Assembly: GCA_046756945.1 (NCBI GenBank)
Contig: JBHHXI010000124.1
Span: forward strand, 1-8,612
DNA: 8,612 bases
Reading direction: 5' to 3'
From: JACZQZ01 sp046756945
Lineage (GTDB): Bacteria; Pseudomonadota; Alphaproteobacteria; Rhodospirillales; 2-02-FULL-58-16
The position numbers and the translations under genes were made by a program. The notes under the pieces are model-generated. The model saw only the letters and a list, made by a program, of their open reading frames with translations, was not told the origin of the DNA and did no database searches. Positions 8,001-8,612 of the stretch are shown in pieces; position 1 is the first letter of the stretch, and every line of letters starts with the position of its first letter.

Positions 8001-8154
8001 GTATCAGCAGGTCCTCGTCGGGGCGGGTCACCGGCGTAATCGTTTCCACCGGCGGATCCGCGTCGGTCCCAGGGATTCCCGGCGACTGGGCCCGACTCTC
8101 ACGGCATATCAGGACGGCGACAACCAGTACGGCACAGAACCGGAGCGCGATCAT
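5056..8154 (-). CDS. Usher-like outer-membrane protein with SdrD B-like and C-terminal SPOR domains
   Basis: Numbering is for the 1032-residue form. A signal peptide (MIALRFCAVLVVAVL..., cleavage near Ala22) is followed by a domain at about 45-180 whose LLLPLGEFVRALDF and DIFVDARLLTHWF halves resemble copper-amine-oxidase-N-like repeats. Residues 205-697 look like an usher-type beta barrel. Its plug-like insert is near 326-400 (WEVELYRNEVLLDFQ, GFNRLRLKFYGPQGQRRE). An SdrD B-like domain (714-807) has a DDNQNGRFDAGD calcium-type loop. A second carboxypeptidase-regulatory-like sandwich follows (809-902, FDGFYLFEFVPPGHYVV), then a Pro/Ala/Lys linker (916-947). The SPOR domain (950-1030) starts YKVQLAAE and includes FYRLRAGPFADKAAARALC; SPOR domains bind denuded peptidoglycan. 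Role: probably secretion or assembly of a surface polymer, anchored to the wall; this is inferred. ATG 8154 has GAGG nine bases upstream and places the signal peptide at the terminus; ATG 8178 or 8283 are in-frame alternatives. Confidence 0.88.
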   Translation of the reverse strand: MIALRFCAVLVVAVLICRESRAQSPGIPGTDADPPVETITPVTRPDEDLLILQLRFKNFTLKDALVGYLDGGGLLLPLGEFVRALDFPITVEPGSGRANGWFLSENRLFSMDLARHEAIVEGKRTSYNPHLAEAHTEDIFVDARLLTHWFPVDISFDLANLLVIVTSREPLPIEQRLAREKRWGKLQGRRKRESPGYPRKDIPYQALTWPFIDTSVESAFRRDGQGKSEQRIRYDTTATGDVLHMNARLFVTGNDDDTVDQARLTLGRKDPEGGLLGGLGATDFAFGDIFTPNLTLISRSQLGQGAEVSSFPLYRSTEFDTITLHGDLPVGWEVELYRNEVLLDFQASRTDGLYDFENVPLLFGFNRLRLKFYGPQGQRREEVRRILVGQKQLPPGKNFFRIAVNQQDRRLLTGDTKSTDDGLQGKNRAFVEFEHGLTRNLSLTANASTIPLDDGRRSYAGIGARGVMGPVFGQVDVVRDSVGGWAGRLGLQTGLAGILNLSGEHSRFSGFESERVEATDSEVQSRSKLRVDGVIPVPVLLRIPYSLTAEHNTEKSGRTETKITNRLSAALNGLSVSNNLAWQRDRDNGSNNTTLTGDLFTGGRYGRLALRSSLSYELKPVKQFTTSTITADWLIDRDYSARFAIQRELNGDRITTYTAGLNNRFDWFALGLLGDYSTNNELNARLTLSFSLGREPRAGRWSASGRKIADKGAMSARVFLDDNQNGRFDAGDKPIEGVTFTANNRRIATPTGEDGTAFITGLPPHTSTNFTILRKSLEDPFWIPRPEGVAVVVRPGVVGQTDFAVVSTGEVDGTVYRRQGTSEHELADVVVQLLDTEGKVVTEVKTAFDGFYLFEFVPPGHYVVRIDPAQMARLNLTASAESAVGIHGDSTVINGVDFTVETAMAEDRKRETRATLAAVPPPPAPPAPAAKTPAKEARTPAKEAGTAPAYKVQLAAERSLEGARDEWKRLRRKKLNLLGRLALSVTKVDLGPEKGVFYRLRAGPFADKAAARALCAKLAKDNMGCLVVRPGA
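5323..5364 (-). repeat. 21-bp in-frame tandem repeat in the linker of the usher-like gene
   Basis: Two 21-bp units (5323-5343 and 5344-5364) are nearly identical and encode the TPAKEA pair in the Pro/Ala/Lys-rich linker just before the SPOR domain. Because the unit is a multiple of three, copy changes would lengthen or shorten the linker without breaking the frame. Confidence 0.8.
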
Positions 8155-8368
8155 GGCCGATCGCCTCACCGGCCCCATGCACAGGCTCGCCGCCGAGGTG
8201 ACTACCGTGCGCGGCACTCCCGTTGATGCCTGTCCCGTGGCTTCGAGCACCTCTCGGCCAACGGAACCGTCTTCGGCGTCCATCGCCGATTCCCCCCGCG
8301 TTCCTTGGACTGCCCCGTTCCCCGCAATCTCCGCGCCAACCGGCGAAGGGGGTCCAACTTCGTGAGGG

Positions 8369-8456
8369 AAGGTCTAACCTTTTGAAAAAAAAGGGAAAGT
8401 TGTGGAGGGCGAAGGGAGACGACCTATCCGGCCACCTAACACATTGGTATTAGACC
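8369..8456. promoter_or_regulatory. Possible operator dyads upstream of the usher-like gene
   Basis: AAGGTCTAACCTT at 8369-8381 is a perfect 5-3-5 palindrome. Its core GGTCTAA (8371-8377) recurs inverted as TTAGACC at 8450-8456, 79 bases away. The second copy sits inside an imperfect dyad, ATTGGT-ATTAG-ACCATT (8443-8459). The pattern is compatible with a dimeric repressor or activator binding at two sites. The regulator family is not identified; spacing does not match the usual GntR TGGT-N3-ACCA site. Confidence 0.35.
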
Positions 8457-8472
8457 ATTCGTATAAGGAGGG

Positions 8473-8491
8473 CCCGGCAAATTTTGCCGGG
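8473..8491. repeat. Perfect 9-bp GC-rich hairpin
   Basis: CCCGGCAAATTTTGCCGGG is a perfect palindrome apart from its central base. It can form a 6-bp GC stem with an A/T loop, or act as a DNA palindrome. No T tract follows on either strand, so it is not a standard intrinsic terminator. AAGGAGG precedes it on the plus strand but no usable start codon follows. Confidence 0.55.
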
Positions 8492-8564
8492 TGTAGTGTC
8501 CTGCCCCAGAGATTCGTACGCAATACGACGGTCTTGCGAGGTTTCCGGCTAGGAGCTCGGCGCG

Positions 8565-8606
8565 CCTGCCTGCGCGAAGCCGGAGCTTCGCTTCGGCGAA
8601 GGCAGG
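8565..8606. repeat. REP-like palindromic repeat at the window edge
   Basis: The left arm CCTGCCTGCGCGAAGC (8565-8580) pairs with GCTTCGGCGAAGGCAGG (8590-8606) around a nine-base centre; about 14-15 positions match with one bulge. Its centre again contains GAAGC/GCTTC, so nested hairpins can form. The CCTGCCTTCGCCGAAGC type of palindrome is common as an interspersed intergenic repeat in GC-rich bacteria. The element may continue past the end of the window. Confidence 0.6.
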
Positions 8607-8612
8607 CCGTGA

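Larger units (their letters stand above)
8155..8612. other. Non-coding region upstream of the usher-like gene
   Basis: I support no gene here. If the usher-like protein began at 8283, the first part would be coding. The rest shows short dyads, a GC hairpin and a REP-like palindrome, listed separately. The stretch at 8440-8470 is relatively AT-rich and is the likeliest place for promoter and regulator sites of the usher-like gene. I could not identify a convincing -35/-10 pair. Confidence 0.6.

Noticed and set aside
8443..8459. GntR-family (FadR/PdhR-like) operator
   Set aside because: The half-sites TGGT and ACCA are separated by five bases, whereas the known sites have three, so no regulator family is named.
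8441..8470. Sigma-70 promoter for the usher-like gene around TAATAC on the minus strand
   Set aside because: No acceptable -35 hexamer lies at 16-18 bases; the match could be chance.
8462..8500. Small plus-strand gene after AAGGAGG at 8465
   Set aside because: The only nearby start, GTG at 8491, is followed at once by a TAG stop codon.

Overview
This is a GC-rich bacterial window carrying five confident genes. It most likely comes from an alphaproteobacterium. The Bax inhibitor-1 protein has the N-terminal layout common in that class, and the SPOR domain at the end of the largest protein closely resembles alphaproteobacterial SPOR domains. This assignment is inferred from protein style only; no marker gene is present.

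Layout: (1) 101-838 (+) encodes a Bax inhibitor-1/YccA-type membrane protein with its own promoter and a strong intrinsic terminator. (2) 995-1618 (+) encodes a compact nitroreductase-family flavoprotein. (3) 1619-1984 has no gene. It holds dispersed-repeat sequence built on CATCCGTGT units in inverted orientation, and a hairpin that may end the ABC operon. (4) 1985-4845 (-) is a NitT/TauT/SsuABC-type importer in the order binding protein, permease, ATPase. Permease and ATPase overlap by ATGA. The binding protein is separated from the permease by 252 bases of repeat-bearing sequence: a 14-bp tandem duplication and an inverted CTCYGCGTC-type element. (5) 5056-8154 (-) encodes a large outer-membrane protein. 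In order it has a signal peptide, a copper-amine-oxidase-N-like domain, an usher-like barrel with plug, an SdrD B-like domain, a second small beta-sandwich, a Pro/Ala linker and a C-terminal SPOR domain. (6) 8155-8612 is a non-coding leader with several dyads, a GC hairpin and, at the right edge, a REP-like palindrome.

How they work together: the three ABC genes form one uptake system of unknown substrate. The sequence does not link the BI-1 protein or the nitroreductase to it or to each other. The usher-like protein stands alone here, with no chaperone or pilin gene beside it. Its fusion to a peptidoglycan-binding SPOR domain is the most unusual thing in the window. Three different interspersed repeat types in the gaps are the second point of interest. 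I saw no tRNA, rRNA, CRISPR array, transposase or phage gene.
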